64,000 bases of DNA, taken from positions 1-64,000 of the forward strand of contig FORK01000012.1 of the NCBI GenBank assembly GCA_900113995.1. The letters run 5' to 3'. This stretch comes from Ruminococcaceae bacterium D5. GTDB taxonomy: Bacteria > Bacillota > Clostridia > Oscillospirales > Ruminococcaceae. Made by a program: the position numbers and the translations under genes. Below are positions 55,827 to 64,000 of this stretch, one piece after another. Below the pieces are notes generated by a model. That model was not told where the DNA came from. It worked only from the letters and a program-made list of their open reading frames with translations, and made no database searches. How positions within the stretch are numbered: position 1 is the stretch's first letter; the number at the start of each line of letters is the position of its first letter.

Positions 55827-57158
55827 ATGAGCGATCAGGATCTCGGCCAGACGGGTATTTTTGACGCAACCAGGCTGGGGCTTCCCAAAATGCTGCTGCT
55901 TGGATTCCAGCACACCTTCGCAATGTTCGGCGCAACGGTGTTGGTGCCGCTGCTGACCGGACTTCCGGTTTCCACCACACTGCTGATGGCGGGACTCGGC
56001 ACCCTGCTGTTCCATCTGCTGACTAAAGGAAAAGTTCCGGTATTTCTCGGCTCGTCCTTCGCCTTCCTCGGCGGGTATGCTGCGGTTGCACCGATGCTTG
56101 ACGGTCCGCTCGGCCCCGGAACGGTGCCGAATACCGAGATGCTGCCCTATGCCTGCGGCGGCGTATTCTGCGCCGGACTGCTCTACGCCGCGCTCGCTGC
56201 GCTGATCCGGGCTTTTGGAGCCAAGCGGGTGATGCGGTTCTTTCCACCGGTCGTCACCGGTCCGATTATTATTTCCATCGGCCTGATTCTTGCCCCGTCG
56301 GCGATCAACAACTGCGCCACCAACTGGCCGATTGCTCTGGTTGCACTGGCGGTGGTCGTCATCTGCAACATCTGGGGCAAGGGGATGATCAAAATTATTC
56401 CCATTATCATGGGAGTCATCGTATCGTACCTTGCGGCGCTTGCCACCGGCGCAATCGATTTCACCGCTTTCCATGAGGAGAGCCGCATCTTTGCAATGGC
56501 GCCGATTACCCTTGCCAAGTTTGATGTTTCTTCGATTCTGACCGTCATGCCGATCGCCCTTGCGACGATGATGGAGCATATCGGAGATATCTCGGCCATT
56601 TCGGCCACCACCGGGGTCAACTATATCGCCTCTCCCGGACTGCACCGCACCCTGCTCGGCGACGGCCTTGCAAGCTGCCTCTCCGCTTTCTTCGGCGGAC
56701 CGGCCAATACCACCTACGGCGAGAATACCGGTGTGCTTGCGCTGACCAAGGTGTATGATCCCCGGGTGATCCGCATCGCCGCCTTTGTCGCGATAATCCT
56801 CTCCTTCTTCCCCAAATTCTCGATTCTGATCGAGACGATTCCCTCCGCAATCATCGGGGGCATCTCTCTGATTCTCTACGGCACGATTTCGGCGGTCGGC
56901 GTGCGCAACGTGGTAGAAAATCAGGTTGACTTTACCGAATCCCGCAACCTGATCATCGCCGCAATCATCCTTGTCTCGGCTCTCGGCTTCAACGCCGTCG
57001 GCGGCGTGACCTTCCATGTCGCCGGAACCGTCATCACCCTCTCGGGCCTTGCGATTGCGGCTATCTCGGGCATCGTGCTCAATGCGGTGCTGCCCGGCAA
57101 CACATACGATTTCGGATCCGATCCCGACGGGGATAAGGCGGTCGTTTTTAAGGTGTAA
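55827..57158 (+). CDS. uraA: Uracil permease (NCS2 family)
   Basis: A 443-residue proton-coupled nucleobase transporter. Opening GLPKMLLLGFQHTFAMFGAT, the conserved ATMMEHIGDISAISATTGVN (containing the substrate-site glutamate), FFGGPANTTYGENTGVLALT and about 14 helices match UraA/PyrP. ATG 55827 with GAGAGG nine bases upstream. Behind a leader with promoter, short peptide and terminator, so pyrimidine-responsive attenuation is likely. Confidence 0.93.
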   Translation: MSDQDLGQTGIFDATRLGLPKMLLLGFQHTFAMFGATVLVPLLTGLPVSTTLLMAGLGTLLFHLLTKGKVPVFLGSSFAFLGGYAAVAPMLDGPLGPGTVPNTEMLPYACGGVFCAGLLYAALAALIRAFGAKRVMRFFPPVVTGPIIISIGLILAPSAINNCATNWPIALVALAVVVICNIWGKGMIKIIPIIMGVIVSYLAALATGAIDFTAFHEESRIFAMAPITLAKFDVSSILTVMPIALATMMEHIGDISAISATTGVNYIASPGLHRTLLGDGLASCLSAFFGGPANTTYGENTGVLALTKVYDPRVIRIAAFVAIILSFFPKFSILIETIPSAIIGGISLILYGTISAVGVRNVVENQVDFTESRNLIIAAIILVSALGFNAVGGVTFHVAGTVITLSGLAIAAISGIVLNAVLPGNTYDFGSDPDGDKAVVFKV

Positions 57159-57177
57159 GCAGAAATACCGGACTTCG

Positions 57178-57209
57178 GCCCGCTCTCGTACAGAGAGCGG
57201 GCTCTTTTT
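57178..57209 (+). terminator. Terminator of uraA
   Basis: GCCCGCTCTC and GAGAGCGGGC form a perfect 10-bp stem with a five-base loop followed by TCTTTTT. Confidence 0.9.
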
Positions 57210-57220
57210 GCGGCAGAAGG

Positions 57221-57255
57221 AAGGCATCCCGAACCGATAAGGTTCGGGATGCCTT
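57221..57255 (-). terminator. Terminator of htpG
   Basis: AAGGCATCCCGAACC and its exact complement around GATAA, 18 bases past the htpG stop. Confidence 0.85.
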
Positions 57256-57272
57256 CCTTAGAAAGATTTTCT

Positions 57273-59180
57273 CTATTTCATCAGCTCGCAGATGGCATTC
57301 GAGAAGCAGATGGGGTCCTCCACCGAAAGTCCTTCGATCAGCAGTGCCTGATCATAGAGCAGCTCAGCGTAGGTGGCAACCTTCTCCTTCTGCTCCGGCC
57401 AGAGGGCTTTGAGGGCCTCAAAGACGGGATGGCCGCCGTTGAGCTCAAGCACCCGCTGGGCCTTGACCTTCTGCTCGCTGCCGGGCATGGTGTTGAGCAC
57501 CTTCTCCATCTCGAGCGAGACAGCCCCCTTTGCGGTCAGGCAGACCGGATGGGTTTTGAGGCTCGAGGAAAGGCGCACCTCGGTGACGCGGTCGCCGAGC
57601 GCTTCCTTCATGTAGTCGAAAAGCTCCTTGTATTCGCTCTCGAGCTTTTCCTGCTCGGCCTTCTCCTCGTCGCTCTCAAGTCCGAGGTCGCCGGAGGAAA
57701 CAGAGCGGAAGTCCTTTTCGCTGTAGCTGTGCAGAATCTGGAACAGGAACTCGTCCACTGTATCGGTCAGGCAGAGCAGATCATAGCCCTTGTCCCGCAG
57801 AAGCTCGGTCTGCGGCAGCTTGGAAAGCTTTTCGAAGCTCTCGCCCGCGGCGTAGTAGCAATATTTCTGTCCCTCCGGCATCGCGTCGGCATACTCCTTG
57901 AGGGTGACGAACTTTCCATCCGAGGCGCGGCGGAAGAGCAGCAAGTCCTCGAGCTGGCCGCGGTTCGCGCCGTAGCTCTGATAGATGCCGAATTTGATGG
58001 TCAGTCCGAAGGTGTTCCAGAATTTCTCGTAGTCCTCGCGGCTCTTTTCGAGCATGTCGGCAAGCTCATGCTTAATCCGCTTTTCGAGCGCAGTGCGGAT
58101 CAGGGTGAGCTGTCGGTCGTGCTGAAGCATCTCGCGCGAGATGTTGAGCGAAAGGTCCTCACTATCGACCAGCCCCTTGACAAAGCCGAAGTATTCCGGC
58201 AGAAGGTCGGCACAGCGTTCCATAATCATGACGCCGCTTGAATAGAGCTGCAACCCGCGCTCGAAGTCCTTGGAATAGTAGTTGAATTCAGCATGGGAAG
58301 GGATATAGAGCAGCGCCTGATATTCGGTGGTTCCTTCCGCTTTCTGGTGAATCACCCGAAGAGGCTCGGCGTAATCGTAGAACTTCTCTTTATAAAAGGA
58401 CTTGTATTCCTCGTCGGTAACATCTTTCTTATTGCGTTTCCAGATCGGAACCATGCTGTTGAGAGTATCGATAGATTTGGTCGTTTCGTACTCGACCTTG
58501 GGATTGCCGTTTTCGTCCTTCTCCTCGGTTTCCTTGCGCTGCTGGTGCTCCATCTCCATCCGGATGGGGTATCGAATGTAGTCGGAATAGCGCTTGACAA
58601 TCGAGGAAACCCGCCAGGGGTCCAGAAATTCGTCGAACTTGTCGTGCTCGGTGTTCTCTTTGAGGTGCAGGACGATTTCGGTACCGGCTGTCTCTTTTTC
58701 AGCCGGAGAGACGGTATAGCCGTCGCCGCCCTCCGATTCCCAGCGGTTGGCCGAATCGGCCCCGAAGGCGCGGCTGGTGACAGTGATCCGGTCGGCTACC
58801 ATGAAGGCGGAATAGAAGCCGACGCCGAACTGGCCGATGATGTCGATTTCTTCGCTCAGCTCATTGTTTTTGGTAAAATCCAGTGAGCCGCTGTGGGCGA
58901 TGGTGCCCAGGTTCTTTTCCAGCTCCTCGGCGGTCATGCCGATGCCGTTGTCCGAAACGGTAAGGGTACGCGCATCTTTGTCGATGGCCAGATCAATCGC
59001 GAAGTCGGAGCGGTTCATGCCGACGCTCTGATCGGTCAGCGACCGAAAATAAAGCTTGTCGATTGCGTCGCTCGCGTTGGAAATCAGCTCCCGCAGGAAG
59101 ATTTCCTTGTTGGTGTAGATCGAGTTGACCATCAGATCGAGAATTCGCTTAGATTCTGTCCTAAACTGTTTTTTGGCCAT
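57273..59180 (-). CDS. htpG: Chaperone HtpG (Hsp90)
   Basis: 635 residues. ATP-dependent chaperone. The GHKL ATPase shows ELISNASDAIDKLYF, VSDNGIGMTAEEL and QFGVGFYSAFMVAD. The middle domain (LSLNISREMLQHDR) and the dimerisation domain are present. Normal length. AGGAGG before ATG 59180. A perfect CIRCE lies just downstream of its promoter -10, so HrcA should repress it until heat stress. Confidence 0.97.
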   Translation of the reverse strand: MAKKQFRTESKRILDLMVNSIYTNKEIFLRELISNASDAIDKLYFRSLTDQSVGMNRSDFAIDLAIDKDARTLTVSDNGIGMTAEELEKNLGTIAHSGSLDFTKNNELSEEIDIIGQFGVGFYSAFMVADRITVTSRAFGADSANRWESEGGDGYTVSPAEKETAGTEIVLHLKENTEHDKFDEFLDPWRVSSIVKRYSDYIRYPIRMEMEHQQRKETEEKDENGNPKVEYETTKSIDTLNSMVPIWKRNKKDVTDEEYKSFYKEKFYDYAEPLRVIHQKAEGTTEYQALLYIPSHAEFNYYSKDFERGLQLYSSGVMIMERCADLLPEYFGFVKGLVDSEDLSLNISREMLQHDRQLTLIRTALEKRIKHELADMLEKSREDYEKFWNTFGLTIKFGIYQSYGANRGQLEDLLLFRRASDGKFVTLKEYADAMPEGQKYCYYAAGESFEKLSKLPQTELLRDKGYDLLCLTDTVDEFLFQILHSYSEKDFRSVSSGDLGLESDEEKAEQEKLESEYKELFDYMKEALGDRVTEVRLSSSLKTHPVCLTAKGAVSLEMEKVLNTMPGSEQKVKAQRVLELNGGHPVFEALKALWPEQKEKVATYAELLYDQALLIEGLSVEDPICFSNAICELMK

Positions 59181-59224
59181 AAAGTAAAAACCTCCTCATC
59201 ATCCGAAAAGAGAAAATATAATTT

Positions 59225-59251
59225 TTAGCACTCGATATTAATGAGTGCTAA
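59225..59251. promoter_or_regulatory. CIRCE operator upstream of htpG
   Basis: TTAGCACTC-N9-GAGTGCTAA, a perfect match to the HrcA-binding CIRCE consensus. It lies four bases downstream of the -10 box and about 45 bases before the htpG start codon. Confidence 0.95.
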
Positions 59252-59254
59252 TAT

Positions 59255-59283
59255 ATAATAGCGTATCTTGTCCCGAAAATCAA
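59255..59283 (-). promoter_or_regulatory. Promoter of htpG
   Basis: Minus-strand TTGATT (59283-59278), a 17-base spacer and TATTAT (59260-59255). Confidence 0.8.
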
Positions 59284-59316
59284 GGATAATTTGTAAATTT
59301 GTCCCGAATCCCTCGA

Positions 59317-59355
59317 AAAAAGGCGCCTGCAAACATTGTTTGCGGGCGCCTTTTC
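59317..59355 (-). terminator. Terminator downstream of the EamA gene
   Basis: GGCGCCTGCAAACA pairs with TGTTTGCGGGCGCC with one mismatch, followed on the minus strand by six T residues. About 480 bases past the EamA stop, beyond the tandem array. Confidence 0.75.
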
Positions 59356-59643
59356 TCAGGAAAACTTGGGGATAGGACGGCGGTTCAAAATTGCCCGCGG
59401 AGATGAATCCAAACAATGCCGAAGCTGAAGGCCGGAGCTTACCGCATAAGGGCGGCATAGACTCTCCCAACGGCCGGGAGAGGCAAAGCGGGCGGGAGCA
59501 AATCAAGGGAACCGCCGCCGCTGAGGACGGCTGGCGTGTTAATCGATGATGCACTGTTGCGGCAAATCGATTTCACGATGCGCAGGAATATCACAAAAGC
59601 GGTCTTGAGCAAACGGCAGACCATAGCTGCGTATCTCTCCTAC

Positions 59644-59819
59644 TGCAAACAAAAGGTTTTGCCTGCATATGAAATGTGGCCGAGCGGCAGGGGAACATTT
59701 TTTGAACCCCAACCAACAAAGGGCTTTGTCCGCATAGGAAATGCGGCTGGTCGGCAGGTGAATCCTCGTGTCACTGAGCTTCAACCAACAAAGGGCTTCG
59801 TCCGCATATGGACCGCCGG
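59644..59819. repeat. Tandem array of about 67-72 bp units
   Basis: Units start near 59643, 59710 and 59782 with CAA-CAACAAAGGGCTTYGTCC followed by GCATA. The second and third agree best; the first is diverged (GCAAACAAAAGGTTTTGCC). Lies directly 3' of the EamA stop (59836, minus strand) and before its terminator. Confidence 0.75.
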
Positions 59820-59835
59820 ATATCTATTTTGTGCT

Positions 59836-60711
59836 TCAATTGGGCTGCGCATCGCGCTTCGAACGCAGAGAAACCCATGCTCCGAAAACCACCAGCACCG
59901 CGCCGGCAATCGAGGTCGAAGGAACGGTTTCCCCAAGGAAGAACCATCCGAGCACCAGCGAAAAGAGAATGCCGGCGTAGTCAAGAATGCTGATCTGGGA
60001 GGCGGGTGCAAGGCGGTAAGCGAAGGTGACGCAGACTTGGCCGAGTGCCGAGAAAAGACCGATCAGCAGAAGCATCAGCAAATCGCGGCCGGAGGGACGG
60101 ACGAAGCTGTTGGTCAGCAGAAGCCATATGCCGCCGAATGCACAGCTCACCAAGGAAAAATGAGAAATAATGGTAAACGGATCGGCCTTTCCGTTCATAT
60201 AGGAAAGCAGAATGTAGGCGACCCCGCTGAAAAAAGCGTTGAGCAGCGCGAGGCCGAGAGGGCCGAGGTTGGAATTCATAGTGGGATTACAGACGAGGAA
60301 CGCCCCTGTGAAGGCGAGGAAAAGGGCGGCCACCTGCCTGCGCGTCACCCGCTCATGCAGAAACACCGCGGCAAAGAGGGCGACAAAGAATGGGTTGAGC
60401 TTGCTCAGAATGGAAACGTCGGCCTGACGCGCTCCCGCGGAAGCGGCGAACAGGCAGATGACCCCAAGCAGTCCCGAAATGGAGCGGCCGAACAAAAAGG
60501 GCTGTTGTTTTTTCGAGCCGAAGCAGGAAACGCGGCGCACCCGGCAGAGCACCAGCCCGATGGCGAGGCAGATGATGTTGCGAAAAAATACCTGCTGCAT
60601 CAGCGGCATGGTGGTTTTGGAAAGAGCCACCGTAAGCTGCATGGCCGAAAATCCAAAGGAAGCTAAAATCATGGTCAGAACGCCGAGACGAAGATTGTAA
60701 CCTTGCTGCAT
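59836..60711 (-). CDS. EamA (DMT superfamily) transporter
   Basis: A 291-residue protein with ten predicted helices in two EamA repeats. The second repeat starts GPLGLALLNAFFSGVAYILL and ends in GWFFLGETVPSTSIAGAVLV. It resembles exporters of metabolites or amino acids (RhaT/YdcZ-like), substrate unknown. ATG 60711 with AAGGAG eight bases upstream. Stands alone. Confidence 0.9.
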   Translation of the reverse strand: MQQGYNLRLGVLTMILASFGFSAMQLTVALSKTTMPLMQQVFFRNIICLAIGLVLCRVRRVSCFGSKKQQPFLFGRSISGLLGVICLFAASAGARQADVSILSKLNPFFVALFAAVFLHERVTRRQVAALFLAFTGAFLVCNPTMNSNLGPLGLALLNAFFSGVAYILLSYMNGKADPFTIISHFSLVSCAFGGIWLLLTNSFVRPSGRDLLMLLLIGLFSALGQVCVTFAYRLAPASQISILDYAGILFSLVLGWFFLGETVPSTSIAGAVLVVFGAWVSLRSKRDAQPN

Positions 60712-60838
60712 GGCTGTCGAGCTCCTTGCTTGTCTGCCCGTCGTGCGGGGAAAATGTTTCGCAGGACATCATAACATAAATTCCCGCAGAATGCAAAGAG
60801 GATCGAAATTTGTTCCAAACGGCATTTTTCAGGCGGCG

Positions 60839-62440
60839 TCAAAGCCCGAGGGCGGCGATGCCGTCGGCAATTTCTTTGAATACGGGGCAGGCGCGGTCTC
60901 CGCCGGAGTCTCCTCCCTCGCAGAAGACAACGATAGTATAGCGCGGTTCCTCGGCCGGATAGAAGCCCGCGAACCAGGCATGCACCACCTCTTCGCCGTC
61001 GAGATACTGCCCGGTCTGGGCCGAAGCGGTTTTGCCGCCCGCGCCGCCGCGCTGCGGCTTTGCATTTTTGCCGCTGCCCTCCTCGACGACCGAAACCATC
61101 ATCCGTCTGACCTGCTCCGCAGCCTCGGGCAGAAAAACGGGGCGGGGAGAGTAGACGGCAGTCGGACTGGTGAGCGAGGTGCCGTCCACGGTGGAGCCCG
61201 CGACAAGCCGGGGGGTGATCGCTCCGCCTCCATTGGCGATTGCGGAGACAAGACAGGCAATCTGCACCGGGGTGGCGGTCAGAGCGCCCTGCCCAAAGCC
61301 GAAATTGGCGGTCGCGGCGGGAGCAAGCAGCTCCCGGGCGGTGGGCAGAGTGCCGGAATAGCTTCGAAATCCCGGCGCAGCTTCGAAGGCCGTTCCAAAG
61401 CCGAGCTGCTGGGCCTTATAGAGAAGCGGCGCGCCGCCGAGCTCCAGAGCAAGGGAAATGAAATAGGGGTTGCAGGAGTGCTCGAGCGCTCCCTGCATGT
61501 CCAGTACGCCGTGCCCGTTGAGGTTGTGACAGTGAAAGGTTTGATCGAGGACTTCAATCGCGCCCTGACAGTCAAAGCTCCGGCTGGGCGGATAGCCCTG
61601 TTCCAGGGCCGCGGCAGCGACCAGCAGCTTAAAGGTGGATCCGACGCTGTAGGCGCAGAAAGCGCGGTTGAGGAACGGGAGGTCCGGATCGTTCATATCG
61701 CCGGCTGGATTATTGGGGTGGAAGGCGGGGACGCTCGCCGAAGCGAGCAGGTCCCCCGTCTGGGGGTCCATGATGACAACCGCCCCCCGTTCGAGCGGAA
61801 CCGCCGCGCGTTCGGTGAGCTGCTGGAGGTCCCGGTCGAGGGTCAGCACCAGCCCTGCGCCGCTGTTGTAGCCGGTATCGATCCGTTCCGGCGGGGAGTT
61901 GGGAATTCCCCGTCCGAGAGCATCGGTGAAATAGCGCATCTGCAGGCTGCCCCCCGCGGCGCTGAGAAGCGAATCATAGGCCAGCTCCAAGCCGGAGGCG
62001 CCCTGTCCGGTGGCAGCGTCGAGCTGGCCGATCAGGTGGACGGCAGGCTGTTCGTCGAGGTAACGCTTTGCAACGGGGAAGACGTCGATCCCCTTGGCAT
62101 AGATATCGCCGGAATCGACCTGCCAGAGAAACGGCCGCATCCCGGTCAGCTTTTCAAGCAGCGCCTGCCGTTCCCCGGCGGGGGTGCGGCGCATCAGCGC
62201 GTCGGCCGCCTGGTTGCAGGGCAGCACTGCGGCGATCTGTTCCGTCTCGATGCAGGTGAGCGGACGCATGAGGCGGTCGTAGATGACCCCGCGCGTCTGT
62301 GCGACCTGAAGCACCGCCGCCGACTGCTGGTCGGCCGCTGAAAGAAGAGCGGACTGGGTCGCCAGACCGGCCAGGCGGGTGATCATCAGTGAAAAGCAGA
62401 GGATGGCGGCACAGAAAGAGAACAGGAATCGTTTATACAT
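60839..62440 (-). CDS. Class B penicillin-binding protein, probably sporulation-linked
   Basis: A 533-residue transpeptidase. N-terminal membrane anchor (about 5-28), a dimerisation region, and the catalytic domain with SxxK Ser268-TFK271, SCN (322-324) and a third box GGKTASAQTG in which KTG reads KTA (470-472). No PASTA domains, and shorter than FtsI/SpoVD. Divergent from spoIIAA-spoIIAB-sigF, so a role in spore cortex or septal peptidoglycan is plausible. GGGAGG before ATG 62440. Confidence 0.88.
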   Translation of the reverse strand: MYKRFLFSFCAAILCFSLMITRLAGLATQSALLSAADQQSAAVLQVAQTRGVIYDRLMRPLTCIETEQIAAVLPCNQAADALMRRTPAGERQALLEKLTGMRPFLWQVDSGDIYAKGIDVFPVAKRYLDEQPAVHLIGQLDAATGQGASGLELAYDSLLSAAGGSLQMRYFTDALGRGIPNSPPERIDTGYNSGAGLVLTLDRDLQQLTERAAVPLERGAVVIMDPQTGDLLASASVPAFHPNNPAGDMNDPDLPFLNRAFCAYSVGSTFKLLVAAAALEQGYPPSRSFDCQGAIEVLDQTFHCHNLNGHGVLDMQGALEHSCNPYFISLALELGGAPLLYKAQQLGFGTAFEAAPGFRSYSGTLPTARELLAPAATANFGFGQGALTATPVQIACLVSAIANGGGAITPRLVAGSTVDGTSLTSPTAVYSPRPVFLPEAAEQVRRMMVSVVEEGSGKNAKPQRGGAGGKTASAQTGQYLDGEEVVHAWFAGFYPAEEPRYTIVVFCEGGDSGGDRACPVFKEIADGIAALGL

Positions 62441-62624
62441 ACCGTTTTCCCTCCCGGATCATAACCATCCTAGTATGGGCCGTCCGTTTCCCTGCAATAC
62501 ATGGGTTCGGGCGCAGGTTCCGCGCCTTTTCGACCGGGGTGATCGATTAGACTGGGGAAAGCGGATAAACCGTCGTTCGGGCGGGAAGAATATCCAGATC
62601 AAAAGGAAAGGATGTGCGCGAGGG

Positions 62625-62948
62625 ATGTCCACCGTGTTATCTCCGGTAAATGAAACCCTCACGGTGCTGCTGACCGGCGAAATCGACCATCATACGGCGG
62701 CGGCGCTGCGCGAGGAGATCGACGCCGCGATTGAAGAGCACCATCCCCGGCTGCTGACCCTCGATTTCGGCGGCGTATCATTTATGGATTCCTCCGGGAT
62801 CGGACTGGTCATGGGGCGGTATAAACAGGTGTCGGCCTACGGCGGTCGGGTGGCGGTCGCCAATACCCCCAAGCCGCTGCGGCGGGTGATGCGTCTGGCG
62901 GGGCTCGACCGCCTGGCCGAGATGGAAAATGGAGGGACAAGCCAATGA
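62625..62948 (+). CDS. spoIIAA: Anti-sigma-F factor antagonist
   Basis: 107 residues of the STAS fold. Binds SpoIIAB to free sigma-F in the forespore; its phosphorylation site is in LDFGGVSFMDSSGIG (likely Ser57). The AAGGAAAGGA site is 12 bases from ATG 62625, rather far, but no closer in-frame start exists. First gene of the spoIIA operon; overlaps spoIIAB by four bases. Confidence 0.95.
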   Translation: MSTVLSPVNETLTVLLTGEIDHHTAAALREEIDAAIEEHHPRLLTLDFGGVSFMDSSGIGLVMGRYKQVSAYGGRVAVANTPKPLRRVMRLAGLDRLAEMENGGTSQ

Positions 62949-63409
62949 GACAAAAGGAAAAGCCGGTCAACAGCTTTAAATTCGAGCTGGAAAGCCGCTC
63001 GATCAACGAAAGCCTGGCGCGAAGCTGCATCGCGGCTCTGATTGCCCAGCTCGATCCGACGGTGGACGAGCTTGCCGATATCCGGACCGCCGTATCCGAG
63101 GCGGTCACCAACTGCATTGTGCACGCCTATCCCGACCAGCTCGGGAAGATTTACATATCCGCCGCCCTTTACCGGGGCGGACGGGTAGTCATCCGGGTGA
63201 AGGACAAGGGCTGCGGGATTTCCGACGTGCCGCGCGCGATGGAGCCGCTTTTCACCACCGGGAACACCGAGGAACGTTCCGGACTCGGCTTTTCGGTGAT
63301 GCAGAGCATGATGGACAGGATCGCGGTAAGATCGAAACCGGGCGGCCCGACCGTCGTCACCCTCGAAAAGAGGCTGCGATTGAAAGGTGACGCCGATGGT
63401 TCAGTTTGA
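62945..63409 (+). CDS. spoIIAB: Anti-sigma-F factor/kinase
   Basis: 154 residues of the GHKL kinase fold. Inhibits sigma-F and phosphorylates SpoIIAA. N box RTAVSEAVTNCIVHAYPDQ, KDKGCGISD and GLGFSVMQSMMD carry the ATP site. Starts within ATGA at the end of spoIIAA. Overlaps sigF by 14 bases. Normal length. Confidence 0.97.
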   Translation: MRQKEKPVNSFKFELESRSINESLARSCIAALIAQLDPTVDELADIRTAVSEAVTNCIVHAYPDQLGKIYISAALYRGGRVVIRVKDKGCGISDVPRAMEPLFTTGNTEERSGLGFSVMQSMMDRIAVRSKPGGPTVVTLEKRLRLKGDADGSV

Positions 63410-64000
63410 CCAGCCGACCCGCAGCGAGGTTATCGAGCGGAATCTCGGGCTGGTGCATGCCTGCGCCCACCGCTTCAAAGGGAGGGGCATCGAATATGAG
63501 GATTTGTTTCAGGCGGGATGTATTGGCCTGATCAAGGCCGCCGACGCATTTGATACCGGGCGCGGGGTGCGTTTTTCCACCTATGCGGTTCCTGTGATTC
63601 TGGGGGAGATGCGCCGCCTCTTCCGCGACGGCGGGGCGATCAAGATCAGCCGCACCATCAAGGAGCTCTCGCTCAAGGTCTCCCGCGCGCGGGAACGGTT
63701 TTGCTACGACCATGGGAGGGAGGCGACCATCTCGGAGCTGGCACAACTGCTGGAAGTCAGCGAGGAAGCGGTTGTCGAAGCGCTGGGGGTCTGTTCTCCG
63801 CCCGTTTCGCTGACCGAGAGCGAGGAGAACGGGGGCGGGCAGCTGGACCTGCCGGTGGAATCCCCCGAGGAGCTGACCGGCGACCTGATCGCCCTGCGCC
63901 AGGCGCTCGACCTGCTGGAGGAGCGGGACCGCACCATTATTCTGATGCGGTATTTTGGGGAAAAGACCCAAAGCCAGACCGCCGAGCGGCTCGGAATGAC
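63396..64000 (+). CDS. sigF: Sporulation sigma factor SigF (partial, runs off window)
   Basis: The frame from ATG 63396 stays open to the window end, giving 201 codons. Region 2 shows EDLFQAGCIGLIKAADAFDT and RFSTYAVPVILGEMRRLFRD, region 3 EATISELAQLL, and region 4 begins LDLLEERDRTIILMRYFGEK. AAAGGTGA lies five bases upstream. Forespore-specific sigma factor; overlaps spoIIAB by 14 bases. C-terminal region 4 helix-turn-helix continues outside. Confidence 0.96.
   Translation, partial: MVQFDQPTRSEVIERNLGLVHACAHRFKGRGIEYEDLFQAGCIGLIKAADAFDTGRGVRFSTYAVPVILGEMRRLFRDGGAIKISRTIKELSLKVSRARERFCYDHGREATISELAQLLEVSEEAVVEALGVCSPPVSLTESEENGGGQLDLPVESPEELTGDLIALRQALDLLEERDRTIILMRYFGEKTQSQTAERLGM

Overview
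The window looks like chromosomal DNA of an endospore-forming, butyrate-producing Clostridia species, most plausibly Oscillospiraceae/Ruminococcaceae-like; that placement is an inference from gene content, not from a search. Evidence: sporulation genes (spoIIR, spoIVB, spo0A, spoIIAA-spoIIAB-sigF, a class B PBP next to them), a butyrate module (bcd-etfB-etfA and a butyryl-CoA:acetate CoA-transferase), ackA, strong AGGAGG ribosome binding sites, sigma-A promoters with 17-bp spacers, and high-GC coding DNA with a few AT-rich islands.

Layout. 1-760: broken mobile DNA (3' end of an IS1182-type transposase abutting a truncated serine recombinase). 0.8-9.2 kb: guaA, a secreted protein, a 52-residue ribbon-helix-helix protein behind a perfect 28-bp palindrome, an OppA-like lipoprotein, and a response regulator-histidine kinase-HtrA cluster resembling secretion-stress modules. 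9.2-15.7 kb: an AT-rich regulatory island, a TAXI-TRAP transporter operon and a KdpDE-like two-component pair. 16.6-21.6 kb: etfA, etfB, bcd and but, each promoter carrying a Rex-like operator just downstream of the -10 box. 22.7-29.7 kb: mgtE with a long structured leader and terminator, ackA, tmcAL, Lrp regulator-aminotransferase-ispE. 29.7-38.9 kb: spoIIR, two oxidoreductases, a phage-type DUF1492 orphan, an XRE membrane regulator, a small membrane protein under a promoter with two LexA-type boxes, an S1 protein, a geranylgeranyl-reductase-like flavoprotein and purB. 39.2-47.5 kb: secDF, a TIM-barrel protein, nrdR, DUF4363/DUF421, spoIVB-spo0A. 47.5-48.3 kb: an IS200-like element with a frameshifted transposase. 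48.4-60.7 kb: secA, proBA, a CNNM/CorC protein, a uracil permease behind a leader-peptide attenuator, htpG with a perfect CIRCE, an EamA exporter. 60.8-64 kb: a PBP divergent from spoIIAA-spoIIAB-sigF (sigF runs off the window).

Themes. (1) At least four intergenic copies of a 220-290 bp, stem-loop-rich repeat share ends with the IS200-like element and look like its non-autonomous derivatives. (2) Several genes appear controlled by leader RNA: mgtE, uraA and perhaps secDF. (3) Short tandem arrays of about 50-73 bp units recur just 3' of stop codons. (4) The butyrate genes are probably redox-controlled by Rex. No CRISPR array, rRNA or tRNA gene was recognised.
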